Source: G965205255 sp965205255 (GTDB lineage: Bacteria > Pseudomonadota > Gammaproteobacteria > Pseudomonadales > Endozoicomonadaceae). From it: a stretch of DNA of 64,000 nucleotides. Every line of letters begins with the position of its first letter. Position 1 is the stretch's first letter. The notes under the pieces were generated by a model, which saw only the letters and a program-made list of their open reading frames with translations, was not told the origin of the DNA and did no database searches. Below are positions 18,462 to 27,580 of the stretch, piece by piece. The stretch covers positions 3,224,001 to 3,288,000 of the forward strand of contig OZ242051.1 in the NCBI GenBank assembly GCA_965205255.1, in the 5' to 3' direction. The position numbers and the translations under genes are program-made.

Positions 18462-18641
18462 TTAATGGCATATGCTCTTCGTGCATTTTTTAACGCATAA
18501 ATCGACACCAAAACATACGGCGGTACAAAGTGTTAAAGCACCAGCTTTGTCGTCATTGGTGCAGGCGTTGGCTGAGCTCTCACAAAAAGATGCAAACAAC
18601 AAAGCTACCAATATAAATGAAATTCCTTTTTTTAAAATCAT
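18462..18641 (-). CDS. Secreted cysteine-rich peptide, copy 1
   Basis: A 59-residue product. A classic signal peptide (MILKKGISFILVALLFASFC, then ESSANA) with predicted cleavage after ANA leaves a ~33-residue mature peptide starting CTNDD with six cysteines and ending CVKKCTKSICH. No family is recognised; the shape recalls defensin-like or other disulfide-rich peptides. A purine-rich AAGAG lies just upstream of the ATG. The paralogue at 19276-19455 has a nearly identical leader but a different mature core. The function is unknown: host-directed peptide, bacteriocin and periplasmic factor are all possible. It was missed by a 60-residue cutoff because of its size. Confidence 0.7.
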   Translation of the reverse strand: MILKKGISFILVALLFASFCESSANACTNDDKAGALTLCTAVCFGVDLCVKKCTKSICH

Positions 18642-18672
18642 CTCTTAACTCTCTCCCGAAAAAATACTGAAT

Positions 18673-18832
18673 TATAACAACACCTATTTCATAACTACCG
18701 TTATAAAATAGGTGTTTATGGCTTGCGGTTAAAGGTGAAGTGACGTGTAATAGCCAGCTATTGCAAGGACCTTCAATACATAACAGCAACATCATACAAG
18801 TAGAACAATAAAAAGTTAGAAAAAGATATTGT
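18673..18832. repeat. MITE-like element, copy C (diverged)
   Basis: The signature TTCAATACATAACAG and the end pairs resemble the other copies, but the ends are degraded (TTATAACAACACC, AAAAAGATATT). It lies just upstream of the minus-strand peptide gene, so it may contribute that gene's 5' region or promoter. Confidence 0.6.
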
Positions 18833-19176
18833 CCTCATAAGGAAATCTAAATGGAAAAGATTTTACCTCGAATATATTCTAATAATGTATTGCAAAAATA
18901 TCATTGAGTATTAACTATTGATAACTATGGTTATTTTTATTCGTTTTAGCCGATTTATCCTGAAATAAACCAAAAACTACTATGATTTGACAATGTTATT
19001 ATCGGTTTTTTTCTGTAGAGTGATTTAATGCGTTTACTAACATTGGATTTCGAAGTTGCCTTTCTTGTAATGGCTCAGCTGTGAAGCGTAACGACAGTTG
19101 ACTCAACTTTCAATATTACCCTATTTCATACTGTGGACAGTTTTTATAAAGCCTAATGCCTGTGCTGTAAGGTTGG

Positions 19177-19220
19177 TATTTAATTGCAAGTTAGGGTTAA
19201 CGCTAACTTGCAATTAAATA
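19177..19220. repeat. 18-bp perfect inverted repeat (copy 2)
   Basis: The same hairpin as at 18363-18406, displaced by 814 bases, within the second copy of the duplicated segment. Confidence 0.7.
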
Positions 19221-19275
19221 GCCTATAACGCCACCGCCTTTGAAGCTACTGTACAAAAACTGTCCGAAGTATTGC

Positions 19276-19455
19276 TTAATGGCATATTTTTTTCGTGCAT
19301 TTTTCAACGCATACAGTTTTACCATTACATCCGACGATACAAAATGCTAAAGCAGCAGCTTTGCCTTGACTGCTGCAGGCGTTGGCTGAGCTCTCACAAA
19401 CAGATGCAAACAACAAAGCTGCCAATATAAATGAAATTCCTTTTTTTAAAATCAT
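19276..19455 (-). CDS. Secreted cysteine-rich peptide, copy 2
   Basis: A 59-residue paralogue of the gene at 18462-18641. The leader differs by two residues (MILKKGISFILAALLFASVC). The mature part (CSSQGKAAALAFCIVGCNG onward, ending CVEKCTKKICH) keeps all six cysteines but changes many of the residues between them. Both copies keep start, stop and length, which argues that they are expressed genes. No known family is recognised. Confidence 0.7.
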   Translation of the reverse strand: MILKKGISFILAALLFASVCESSANACSSQGKAAALAFCIVGCNGKTVCVEKCTKKICH

Positions 19456-19486
19456 CTCTTAACTCTCTCCCGAAAAAAAACTGAAT

Positions 19487-19646
19487 TATAACAATACCTA
19501 TTTCATAACTACCGTTATAAAATAGGTGTTTATGGTTTGCGGTTAAATGTGAAGTGACGTGTAATAGCCAGCTATTGCAAGGACCTTCAATACATAACAG
19601 CAACATCATACAAGTAGAACAATAAAAAGTTAGAAAAAGATATTGT
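19487..19646. repeat. MITE-like element, copy D (diverged)
   Basis: Duplicate of copy C within the second 813-bp unit, almost identical to it. Confidence 0.6.
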
Positions 19647-19935
19647 CCTCATAAGGAAATCTAAATGGAAAAGATTTTACCTCGAATATATTCTAATAAT
19701 GCATTGCAAAAATATCATTGAGTATTAACTATTGATAACTATGGTTATTTTTATTCGTTTTAGCCGATTTATCCTGAAATAAACCAAAAACTACTATGAT
19801 TTGACAATGTTGTTTTCGGTTTTTTCTGTAGAGTGGTTTAATGCGTTAACTAACCTTGGATTTAGAAGTTGCCTTTCTTGTAATGGCTCAGCTGTGAAGG
19901 GTAAAGACAGTTGACTCAACTTTCAATATTACCCT

Positions 19936-20173
19936 GTTGCACTTGATAATTAGTGATTAAACCATAGTCACTTGTTAGTTTAATCAAGCACTACTAAGTA
20001 TTCATATAAGAAATAGATAAAAAATTGTTGATTTTTATATTAAAATGTTATATCAAGAATAAGAGAGCTGTTGAGCCTTAAAGATTCTTCAAATAGCTAG
20101 TTGAATAATAAGGTTTAGTACAATAATTATTACTAATACGATATATACGGCCTAATAATAAGAGGAAATAGCT
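19936..20173. other. Intergenic upstream of sutA-like gene
   Basis: No gene seen. An AGAGGA ribosome-binding site at ~20161 precedes the sutA-like start. Confidence 0.4.
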
Positions 20174-20419
20174 ATGGCAAGGAAAACACCTAAAAAAGCA
20201 CAGGCTGGATTTGATGGCGTTGATATCGGCTTTCTTGGAAGTAAAGATGAGGCAGCTGAGCAACGAACCGTAGAGTCAAGAAAAAAACTAAGAAAAATTC
20301 TTGAAGCGCAAATACAAGATTTTATAAAAAAAGGAGGGCAGATTAAAGAAGTTGACACTTATGTCACGGCAGATCCACCTAAAAGACCTCAAAGCTCTTA
20401 TGGCAATAGACCTATCTAG
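20174..20419 (+). CDS. sutA: SutA-like RNA polymerase-binding regulator
   Basis: An 81-residue, highly charged protein. The C-terminal third (FIKKGGQIKEVDTYVTADPP, then KRPQSSYGNRPI) closely follows the C-terminus of Pseudomonas SutA (FLSRGGKVQEIEPNVVADPP, then KKPDSKYGSRPI). SutA binds RNA polymerase and shapes transcription during slow growth. The long acidic N-terminus of Pseudomonas SutA is missing here and replaced by a short basic stretch (MARKTPKKAQ), so the activity could differ. Monocistronic, with its own terminator. Confidence 0.75.
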   Translation: MARKTPKKAQAGFDGVDIGFLGSKDEAAEQRTVESRKKLRKILEAQIQDFIKKGGQIKEVDTYVTADPPKRPQSSYGNRPI

Positions 20420-20441
20420 AGGCATACAAACAACCTTTAAA

Positions 20442-20470
20442 AACCCACTTTAACAGGTGGGTTTTTTATT
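20442..20470 (+). terminator. Rho-independent terminator of sutA-like gene
   Basis: AACCCAC and GTGGGTT form a 7-bp stem (20442-20448 with 20457-20463), followed by a run of T residues. Confidence 0.85.
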
Positions 20471-20576
20471 TTTTGGGACTATTTTTTAATTTGTATATTT
20501 CCATTTGCGGGGTAAATTGGTAGCATGCTCTTCTCCCTTCAAATGTTTTTAGAGAGTTAGAAGGAATACGTTTGAC

Positions 20577-21056
20577 ATGTCAATAATTATTTATCCAGGC
20601 ACATTTGACCCCGTAACACTGGGGCATTTTGATTTAATTGTAAGAGCTTCCAAAATGTTCTGTAAGGTAGTCATAGGTGTAGCGGAAAATCAGGACAAAA
20701 AACCTTTGTTCAATTTAGCAGAACGGGTAGCTCTAGTTGAAAATTCAGTAAACCACTTCGGTAATGTTGAAGTCAAAGGTTTTAGTAATTTGTTGGTAGA
20801 TTTTGCTCAAGAATGCAAGGCAGTAGCAATATTGCGAGGTTTGCGTGCAGTTTCAGACTTTGAGTATGAGTTTCAGCTTGCTAATATGAACCGACAGCTG
20901 GCACCAGAAATTGAGAGTATATTTTTGACGCCATCGGAGCAATTTTCCTATATCTCATCATCATTGGTTCGAGAAATAGCCTCACTAGGTGGTGATATTT
21001 CAAGATTTGTTTCTACGGAAGTTGAAAAAGCAATTAAACGCAAACATTCCAAGTAG
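20577..21056 (+). CDS. coaD: Phosphopantetheine adenylyltransferase
   Basis: Transfers AMP from ATP to 4'-phosphopantetheine, the penultimate step of coenzyme A synthesis, in the cytoplasm. The 159 residues carry YPGTFDPVTLGH, the nucleotidyltransferase T/HxGH motif, at the N-terminus, the RGLRAVSDFEYEFQLANMNR substrate segment, and the SYISSSLVREIA motif. Length normal. The ferredoxin gene follows after ~77 bases, a common gammaproteobacterial pairing. Confidence 0.97.
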   Translation: MSIIIYPGTFDPVTLGHFDLIVRASKMFCKVVIGVAENQDKKPLFNLAERVALVENSVNHFGNVEVKGFSNLLVDFAQECKAVAILRGLRAVSDFEYEFQLANMNRQLAPEIESIFLTPSEQFSYISSSLVREIASLGGDISRFVSTEVEKAIKRKHSK

Positions 21057-21133
21057 CAAAATAGCCAGATAGCGTTGATAATTGCACTGTAAAGATGATA
21101 ATTGCCCTGTAAAGATATAGGAAGGAGGCTAGA

Positions 21134-21391
21134 GTGGCATTAAAAATTACTGATGAATGCATCAATTGTGATGTATGTGAGCCAGAGTGTCCTAATGAGG
21201 CTATCTATCCAGGCGACCTTATCTACGAAATAGATATAGATTTATGTACAGAGTGCGTAGGGCATTTTGATGAGCCTCAATGCAAAGTGGTTTGCCCCGT
21301 TGATTGTATCATACTTGACCCAGATTGCGCTGAGTCACAGCAAGAACTTCAACAAAAGTATGAGCGTCTAACCGGTGATAATGCTAAGTGA
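21134..21391 (+). CDS. YfhL-type 2[4Fe-4S] ferredoxin
   Basis: An 85-residue electron carrier. Two cluster motifs are visible: CINCDVCEPECPNEAI near the N-terminus, and CTECVGHFDEPQCKVVCPVDCI with the insertion typical of YfhL/Allochromatium-type ferredoxins. Start is GTG, set by a strong AGGAGG at 21123-21128. Location after coaD matches other gammaproteobacteria. The redox partner is unknown. Confidence 0.93.
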   Translation: MALKITDECINCDVCEPECPNEAIYPGDLIYEIDIDLCTECVGHFDEPQCKVVCPVDCIILDPDCAESQQELQQKYERLTGDNAK

Positions 21392-21508
21392 GCAATAATT
21401 TCTTTTCCGTGATGATAGCTTAATAAGATTGCAGGGTAAGCTGATCCTAGACTATTTTTTTTTTACTATTTCCTGTAAACCTCGATTTAGCTATGAGAGT
21501 GATTAACA

Positions 21509-22540
21509 ATGATTAATAAAGAATATAATGTCGCTGTAGTTGGCGCAACAGGACTGGTTGGGGAAACCATGATCGAACTTCTGGAGGAACGTAATTTTCC
21601 TGTGGGTCAGTTATTTCCTGTAGCGAGTGAGCGTTCAGCTGGTAAAACTATTATGTTTCGAAATAAGCCAGTGCTTGTTGAAGCACTTAATGAGTTTGAT
21701 TTTTCTAAAGCAACAATTGCGCTTTTTTCTGCGGGGGGTGATATATCTGAACAATTTGCGCCAAAGGCTGTGGAATCGGGATGTGTCGTGATTGATAATA
21801 CCTCTTGCTTTCGTTACCATGATGATATTCCTTTAGTGGTGCCTGAAGTGAATGGGGACAAGATTGCCAACTATAAGCAAAGAGGTATTATTGCCAATCC
21901 TAACTGCTCCACCATTCAAATGCTGGTAGCTTTAAAACCAATTCATGATGTTGCAACCATATCCCGCATCAATGTATCAACGTATCAATCCGTTTCAGGA
22001 GCAGGTAAAAAAGGAATTTCGGAACTGGCCACCCAGACTGGAAAATTACTCAATGGAGTAAACACTGAACCAGAAGTATTTACCACTCAGATTGCCTTTA
22101 ATGCCATTCCTCATATTGATTCTTTTGAAAAGAATGGATATACCCGTGAAGAGATGAAAATGGTTTGGGAAACTCAAAAGATTTTTGCGGACTCTTCCAT
22201 TAAGGTAAATCCAACCTGTGTGCGTATTCCGGTTTTTTTTGGGCATGCAGAAGCCGTACACATTGAAACAAAGAAAAAACTCACCATAGAACAGGCCAAA
22301 GGACTACTTAGTGATGCACCAGGCGTTGTTTTAGTAGATGAGCTATCCGATGGTGGATATCCTACACAAGTGACAGAAGCTACTGGAAAGGACGATGTTT
22401 ATGTAGGACGTGTTCGTGAAGATATATCTACAGAAAATGGCATTAACCTTTGGATAGTAGCTGATAATGTTCGAAAAGGTGCCGCTTTAAATACAATTCA
22501 AATTGCAGAACGGTTGATTGATAGCTTTTTTGAATGTTAA
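21509..22540 (+). CDS. asd: Aspartate-semialdehyde dehydrogenase
   Basis: NADPH-dependent reduction of aspartyl phosphate to the semialdehyde, the branch point to lysine, diaminopimelate, methionine and threonine. The 343 residues include the Rossmann motif VVGATGLVGETM at the N-terminus, the catalytic Cys in NPNCSTIQM (~residue 130), and the SVSGAGKKG loop. No defects. It is followed by fimV, as in Pseudomonas. Confidence 0.95.
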   Translation: MINKEYNVAVVGATGLVGETMIELLEERNFPVGQLFPVASERSAGKTIMFRNKPVLVEALNEFDFSKATIALFSAGGDISEQFAPKAVESGCVVIDNTSCFRYHDDIPLVVPEVNGDKIANYKQRGIIANPNCSTIQMLVALKPIHDVATISRINVSTYQSVSGAGKKGISELATQTGKLLNGVNTEPEVFTTQIAFNAIPHIDSFEKNGYTREEMKMVWETQKIFADSSIKVNPTCVRIPVFFGHAEAVHIETKKKLTIEQAKGLLSDAPGVVLVDELSDGGYPTQVTEATGKDDVYVGRVREDISTENGINLWIVADNVRKGAALNTIQIAERLIDSFFEC

Positions 22541-22658
22541 CTTAGGGGATAGGTAGTATATGTTAATAGGGATGTTTTAAAGTATTTCAGCAGGTGGTAT
22601 CCGAGTGACTGTTGAAGTACAAACAGGATGATAGAACAATAAAAAAGGACTCACTGGC

Positions 22659-24632
22659 ATGCTCACAAGGTGGATAATAGCGCTGACTGTTGCGGGAACA
22701 TTTTACACGGGGGGATTACTTGCGCTAGGGCTAGGCAAGGTGACTCTGCTATCTTCCCTTAATCAGCCTTTAAAAGCGACTATTGAATTGTTGGATGCGG
22801 ATCATCTGAAGCAGGATGAGATTGTTCCATATCTCGGTAGCAAAAAAGACTTTAAGCGTGTGGGAATTTCAAGACCGGATTACCTTAATCAACTACTATT
22901 TAACATCATAGAAAAAGACGGCAATTTTGAGATAAAAATATCTACCAAAGACCCTTTTAACGAACCGTTTATCAATTTTTTACTGGAAGTTAAATGGTCA
23001 AAAGGGCGATTGCTTCGTGAATATACGGTGTTGTTGGATCCTCCATCTTTTGATACTCGTCACATTGTTACAAAAAGTAAAAAAGAATTAGCAGGAAATC
23101 TACCTGACAGTAAACCTGAGTTTGCTTCGGTCAACACAAACAGTCCTGAGTCTTATATTGTTAAAAACAACGATAGCTTATGGAATATTGCACGTAAGTT
23201 TATTCCTGATGAAGATTTTACAGTTGAACAAATGATGACGGCACTTGAGAAGATGAATCCTGATGCATTTATGGAGGGCGATACGAACCGTCTTAAAAAG
23301 TCTGCGCTACTAACTATTCCGACTGAAGAAGATATTTTGTCAATTACCGAGTTGCCTAGAGAGAACAAATCACAACTAAAATTAAAACGACTGACGAAAT
23401 ACAACCTCGAACTGGTAAATCAATTACAAATATTGGAAGATAAACTGTCTTCTTTGGAGTCTATGCTTAAAAAGCCAGTAAAGATTACTCCGGTAATCCA
23501 GGAATCAAAACGAAAAGAAATTGCTCCTGTTAGTAAGCCGATAGTCGTAAAGAAGATAGAACAATCAATCGAACCTGAAAAAAATATTACTTCTGTTCCA
23601 TCGGTTGTCGACCATGTACCAGTAACTCAATCGGTAACGCCCCTGTCTGTAACAGAAGAAAATTCGCCGAAAAAAATAATTCAACCATTTTCCGATAATA
23701 AGCCTGCGATTAATAGTGCAAATAAAATAAATGATAAAGACCTGTTTAGCATGCTGAGGGATAATTTATATACCTTTGGGTTAGGTGCTGGAGGCCTTTT
23801 CCTTTTAGTGCTGCTTGGGCTGGTAATATTAAAGCGTAGGCGTGAAGTAAAAGAAGAGCAGGAAATGGATAAAATTCTTGCAGAAGAAGCTGGGGATGAA
23901 CAAAACGTAGAATCAGATTCTGTCGATAAGAAAACAGAAAGAAGTATCGAAAAAGATGCTATCGTTTTTTCAGAAAAGGTTACTGCCAGCAAAGAACCTG
24001 AAAATAAAAAAGTGAATGATACCAAGATAGATGTTGTGCAAAAAACGGTGGAAAAGGAAAAATCTGACAATAATACTGAAGAGTCGCTTATTGCTGTGGA
24101 AACAGACAGTGATCTTTCCGGAGCAGAAGAGTCGTTATCACTGAATATGAATGATAGTATTTTATTATCCAAAGAAGATAACCAGAAAAAAATTGAAGAG
24201 TCTAACGATAACCTTGAGGCAAGAAGCAGTGAAACTAACTCACCAAAGGTGGAAGTTGAGGAAGTTGCCTTAAATGAAGAGCTGTCATCTGAAGAGCTGT
24301 CATCTGAAGAGCTGTCATCTGAAGAGCTGTCATCTGAAGAGCAAACGGATAAGGATTTTTCTAAACAACTGGAAGACTTAAATCAAGAGATAAGTTCTCT
24401 CACAGATAGCTTTTCTTTCGAAGATGGTGAAAAAGAAAAAGAAAAAGAAAAAGCTCCTGATTCTGATAATGAAAATAATGACAGTATATCTTCCCTCCTT
24501 GATCTTGCTCGAGCATATATAGAAATGGGTGACAAAGCAGAAGCAAGAGAGATCCTCAATAATGCATTACAAAAAGCCAACAATAATCAAGAACCAGAAA
24601 TTAAAAAACTATTAGACAGTGTAGAGCAATAG
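22659..24632 (+). CDS. fimV: FimV-like polar hub protein
   Basis: FimV family proteins are inner-membrane, peptidoglycan-binding scaffolds for type IV pili, twitching and cell polarity. Order in the 657 residues: signal/N-terminal FimV domain (LGLGKVTLLSSLNQPLKATI, ~25-125), LysM peptidoglycan-binding domain (YIVKNNDSLWNIARKF, ~165-225), coiled coil, a single transmembrane segment (~370-390, followed by KRRR), a long acidic cytoplasmic region, and the conserved FimV C-terminal motif (LLDLARAYIEMGDKAEAREI). It is shorter than Pseudomonas FimV. Near residues 545-565 ELSSE is repeated about four times, encoded by near-perfect 15-bp DNA repeats at ~24281-24345. Confidence 0.9.
   Translation: MLTRWIIALTVAGTFYTGGLLALGLGKVTLLSSLNQPLKATIELLDADHLKQDEIVPYLGSKKDFKRVGISRPDYLNQLLFNIIEKDGNFEIKISTKDPFNEPFINFLLEVKWSKGRLLREYTVLLDPPSFDTRHIVTKSKKELAGNLPDSKPEFASVNTNSPESYIVKNNDSLWNIARKFIPDEDFTVEQMMTALEKMNPDAFMEGDTNRLKKSALLTIPTEEDILSITELPRENKSQLKLKRLTKYNLELVNQLQILEDKLSSLESMLKKPVKITPVIQESKRKEIAPVSKPIVVKKIEQSIEPEKNITSVPSVVDHVPVTQSVTPLSVTEENSPKKIIQPFSDNKPAINSANKINDKDLFSMLRDNLYTFGLGAGGLFLLVLLGLVILKRRREVKEEQEMDKILAEEAGDEQNVESDSVDKKTERSIEKDAIVFSEKVTASKEPENKKVNDTKIDVVQKTVEKEKSDNNTEESLIAVETDSDLSGAEESLSLNMNDSILLSKEDNQKKIEESNDNLEARSSETNSPKVEVEEVALNEELSSEELSSEELSSEELSSEEQTDKDFSKQLEDLNQEISSLTDSFSFEDGEKEKEKEKAPDSDNENNDSISSLLDLARAYIEMGDKAEAREILNNALQKANNNQEPEIKKLLDSVEQ
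24281..24345 (+). repeat. 15-bp tandem repeat inside fimV
   Basis: GAAGAGCTGTCATCT repeats about four times in frame, giving ELSSE units in the acidic cytoplasmic region. Copy number could change by slippage without breaking the frame. Confidence 0.85.
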
Positions 24633-24673
24633 TTATATCAATATCACTGGAGTAGAGTGAAGTTTAATCTAGC

Positions 24674-24712
24674 ATTGCTCTGGTTCTGTTGAGCATAATG
24701 AACCAGAGCAAT
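24674..24712. terminator. 13-bp inverted repeat after fimV
   Basis: ATTGCTCTGGTTC pairs perfectly with GAACCAGAGCAAT across a 13-base loop, 42 bases after the fimV stop. There is only a weak A/T tail, so it is a terminator or mRNA-stabilising hairpin candidate. The remaining bases up to rmuC (24713-25028) show no gene. Confidence 0.5.
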
Positions 24713-25028
24713 AAAAATGCGAGAACTCATACGGTAATCCTCTCGGAAAATAATCGTATTTACTAGCCGATTTGAGCAAAAACCTGTGTAATTTTGGGTT
24801 AAATGACTTGTAAAAGTCATCAATATCACAGAAAATCTGAGTGAGCATATCACTTCCATTTTTTTGTATTGCTTTGAGACAATCATACTATGCATGGAAA
24901 CGGTTGCTTTTAAAATATTTCTTACGTCAAATTCAGGTTATAATAATTAATTCAATTAAGTAGTTAGCTGAATTTTGTGATGGTTTGTCGCATCCTGTTG
25001 CTTAGGTTTAAAAACAAGGAAAAAAATA

Positions 25029-26528
25029 ATGGTATTAAGTAGCAATCTCCTAGATTTTTGGTTTGTAATGGTAGCAGTAGTCATTGTTGTCATTTGCCTG
25101 GTTGTTTTTGCTTTTATTGCCGGAAGAGTTATTAAAAAAAATCAAATGCAAGATGCGCTTGCACTGTCTCAAAAAGAATTGGAACAATCAAAAATTGAAT
25201 CTCAGCGTTTATCAGACCTTGAATCCTTACATCATGCGAACATTGAGTTACTCGAAGGTAAACTTAAAATTGCTCGTGATAGGGAGGTACAAGCTGAACG
25301 AATCAATGCATCGATGGAAGAAAAACTTTTGCACCTAAGCAATAGTCATAAAAGCCTCAGACTGGCTTCAGAGGAGAAAGAAGGCTTGAAAATAAAGCTT
25401 GCTGAAACCAGAAGTGAATTAGATTTCTTACAGAAAAAGATCAACCATGAAATGTCATCAGAGCAACGATTATCTGAAATTTTTAAAAGTACAGCATCAA
25501 AACTCTTTGATGAAAAATCACAACGTTTCACGATTCAGAATAAGGAATCTTTAACCGGATTATTAGTGCCATTTCGTGAGCAGATAGAGGGCTTCAAACA
25601 GCAAGTCGAGCAAGCATATAATGAAGAAAATAAAGAGCGAAGGTCATTACAAAATGAAGTAAAAAGCCTTCAAGAATTAAATCGCAATATTTCTGAAGAA
25701 GCAAGCAATCTAACAAAAGCGCTAAAAGGTGACAAGAAACTTCAGGGAAACTGGGGTGAAGTGGTGCTTAATCGGGTGCTTGAAGAGTCAGGTTTGCGGG
25801 AAGGGCATGAATATGAAACTCAGCAGTCATTCGTCACAGAGGAGGGGAAAAAACAACAGCCTGACGTTATTGTTCACCTGCCAGATGAAAAAATTGTTAT
25901 TATTGATTCTAAAGTATCTCTGGTTGACTATAGCAAGTATCATGTCGCCAGCTCTAAAACTGAACAGGCAACGGCATTAAAAGCACATGTGACTGCGATC
26001 CAACAACACATAAAAGACTTGGGAGAAAAGAGTTATCAGGCTCTTAAAGGAATTAAAACTCTCGATTATGTATTAATGTTTATACCGGTTGAATCCGCCT
26101 TTTACATTGCCATAGAAAACCAGCCGTCATTATTTCAGTATGCTCTTGATAAAAATATTATGTTGGTTAGTCCAACTAATTTACTTGTTGCACTTAAAAC
26201 AATTCACCATATCTGGAGTTATGAACTGCAAAACCGTAATACTCAAAAAATTGTTGATAAAGCGGGTGCGATTTACGATAAACTTCAGGGATTGACTGAA
26301 GATATGTTAAAGCTTGGGTTGCAATTAGAAAAAGCCTCTTTAACTTATGACAAAGCGATAAACAAGTTCAAAACAGGCAGGGGCAACCTGCTAAAGCAGG
26401 CCGATGATTTTGTAAACTTAAAAGTAAGTATAAAAAAGAAAATAAACCAGTCCCTGACAGATGAAGCTCTCTCATCGAATAAATCTTCAGATGGTGAGAA
26501 AGCTTATGATAACTCAGTAGTTTCTTAA
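25029..26528 (+). CDS. rmuC: DNA recombination protein RmuC homologue
   Basis: RmuC proteins limit inversions at short inverted repeats and resemble endonuclease-fold proteins. The 499-residue product has an N-terminal transmembrane anchor (~8-30), a long coiled coil (~40-230), then the RmuC domain (~230-440) with GDKKLQGNWGEVVLNRVLEE, DVIVHLPDEKIVIIDSKVSL and a PVESAFYIA segment. Length normal. Monocistronic; truA, which often follows fimV in related genomes, is not here. Confidence 0.92.
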   Translation: MVLSSNLLDFWFVMVAVVIVVICLVVFAFIAGRVIKKNQMQDALALSQKELEQSKIESQRLSDLESLHHANIELLEGKLKIARDREVQAERINASMEEKLLHLSNSHKSLRLASEEKEGLKIKLAETRSELDFLQKKINHEMSSEQRLSEIFKSTASKLFDEKSQRFTIQNKESLTGLLVPFREQIEGFKQQVEQAYNEENKERRSLQNEVKSLQELNRNISEEASNLTKALKGDKKLQGNWGEVVLNRVLEESGLREGHEYETQQSFVTEEGKKQQPDVIVHLPDEKIVIIDSKVSLVDYSKYHVASSKTEQATALKAHVTAIQQHIKDLGEKSYQALKGIKTLDYVLMFIPVESAFYIAIENQPSLFQYALDKNIMLVSPTNLLVALKTIHHIWSYELQNRNTQKIVDKAGAIYDKLQGLTEDMLKLGLQLEKASLTYDKAINKFKTGRGNLLKQADDFVNLKVSIKKKINQSLTDEALSSNKSSDGEKAYDNSVVS

Positions 26529-26565
26529 GATTTTTGGTTGTTGTTTTTAATTATATCCTTCTATT

Positions 26566-26589
26566 CTCCGGATAAGTGTTTATCCAGAG
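26566..26589 (+). terminator. Hairpin after rmuC
   Basis: CTCCGGATAA and TTATCCAGAG pair with one mismatch around a 4-base loop, 38 bases after the rmuC stop. There is no strong U-tract, so this is a weak candidate. Confidence 0.35.
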
Positions 26590-26670
26590 TGTTAAAGACC
26601 AGAGTAAAAAGCGAGACTACTACGATACTAATAAGTTTAATCTGATTCCAATCGGACTCTTTCAGGTTGA

Positions 26671-27174
26671 TTAGGAATTAGCGTTGTATTTAATATTAAC
26701 CTGTATTTTTGATGAGTTGCTTAATGTAATACTGTGGATTATAGTTGGTGACCAATATGAGTGGGCGTTAGTGCAGTTATTTCCAATGGCGTTACCATTA
26801 ACTAAAACATCAACGCAGTAGTTTTGTTTTGGATCCCACTTTCCGGGATTGCCTCCTGCTGAAAGAGTGAATGTATAGGTAGAAACACCTTCAGATGACC
26901 AGCCTACGGAACCAGGTGCAATCTGAGGGATGCTACTCTTGTTATTATTTATGGAAATATTCGTGTTTATAACTTGACCGGCTGCGTTATTGTCAATTTG
27001 AAAGGTTCCGTTAGCTGGAGTAAAATGTTCTAACCCACTGATTCCTGCACCCTTTACGACAGTAGGCGAAGTTATACTGGATGGCTGGTTAACAGTATTA
27101 AATGTAATATTAGCTGAAAAAGCTTGTATTGATATTGTTGTGGCAACTATGGTCATTAGGTATCTAAATTTCAT
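26671..27174 (-). CDS. Secreted protein of unknown function
   Basis: 167 residues with a clear signal peptide (MKFRYLMTIVATTISIQAFS, cleavage near FSA) and a beta-rich, Asn/Ser/Thr-rich mature part with two cysteines (CVDVL, NNCTN) that could form a disulfide. I do not recognise the family. The composition suggests an extracellular beta-sandwich, perhaps carbohydrate-binding, but that is a guess. AGGAA precedes the ATG. Stands alone between rmuC and IS/MITE relics. Confidence 0.7.
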   Translation of the reverse strand: MKFRYLMTIVATTISIQAFSANITFNTVNQPSSITSPTVVKGAGISGLEHFTPANGTFQIDNNAAGQVINTNISINNNKSSIPQIAPGSVGWSSEGVSTYTFTLSAGGNPGKWDPKQNYCVDVLVNGNAIGNNCTNAHSYWSPTIIHSITLSNSSKIQVNIKYNANS

Positions 27175-27399
27175 TAAAATATTCCTGTTTTGATTAAAGT
27201 TGATGTTAATTCACTTTGTCAGTGAGTTACTAGTAGCAAAACCTGCTTCACAAAATTCAACAGATGTTTGCTTGAATCTGCCAATAAATGCCGTATTTGT
27301 GCATGTAGCTTCAGCTTAAAAAAAATAATCAAGATTGTTATACAGTTTTATTGTTCAGTATGCCTATTTTTTATAGGCTTTTATCTTAAATCGGTTAAG

Positions 27400-27515
27400 T
27401 GCAACTAACTGCCTTCATCTTTTTTTATGTTCGTAATTTTAATGATTTTGTAGGGCTGGTGTCTACAGTTTTATGTACACTTTGTGCTTTTATGAAAAGT
27501 CGCTATGGCAATACT
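27400..27515 (+). pseudogene. IS982-family transposase fragment
   Basis: The translation NFNDFVGLVSTVLCTLCAFMKSRYG aligns with the relic near 45.5 kb (LCTSMKSRY) and with the SYNRFVELMPRVL region of IS982 transposases. Only ~35 codons survive, and they run into a MITE half-element. Confidence 0.45.
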
Positions 27516-27580
27516 TCGGATAGTTTTAAGCTCATTATCTTCCATGAGTATTATCTCTTAGTTCAACAACACGAGCTTGA

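Larger units (their letters stand above)
18311..19935. repeat. ~813-bp tandem duplication with two peptide genes
   Basis: Bases 18311-19122 recur at 19125-19935 with an offset of 813-814 and few differences outside the peptide genes. Each copy contains, left to right, an inverted-repeat element, a minus-strand 59-codon gene for a cysteine-rich secreted peptide, a diverged MITE-like element, and ~300 bases of non-coding DNA. An 18-codon frame (start ATGGAAAAGATT) is present in both copies but is not convincing as a gene. Confidence 0.9.

Noticed and set aside
18580..18795. 71-codon minus-strand frames at 18580-18795 and 19394-19609
   Set aside because: They span the MITE and overlap the better-supported cysteine-rich peptide genes in another frame; no signal or family features.
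18841..18907. 18-codon plus-strand frame beginning ATGGAAAAG in both duplicated units
   Set aside because: Very short, without leader or family features; conservation is explained by the recent duplication.
23681..24172. 163-codon frame antisense to fimV
   Set aside because: It is the mirror of the acidic FimV region, giving a Ser/Phe-rich product typical of an antisense shadow.
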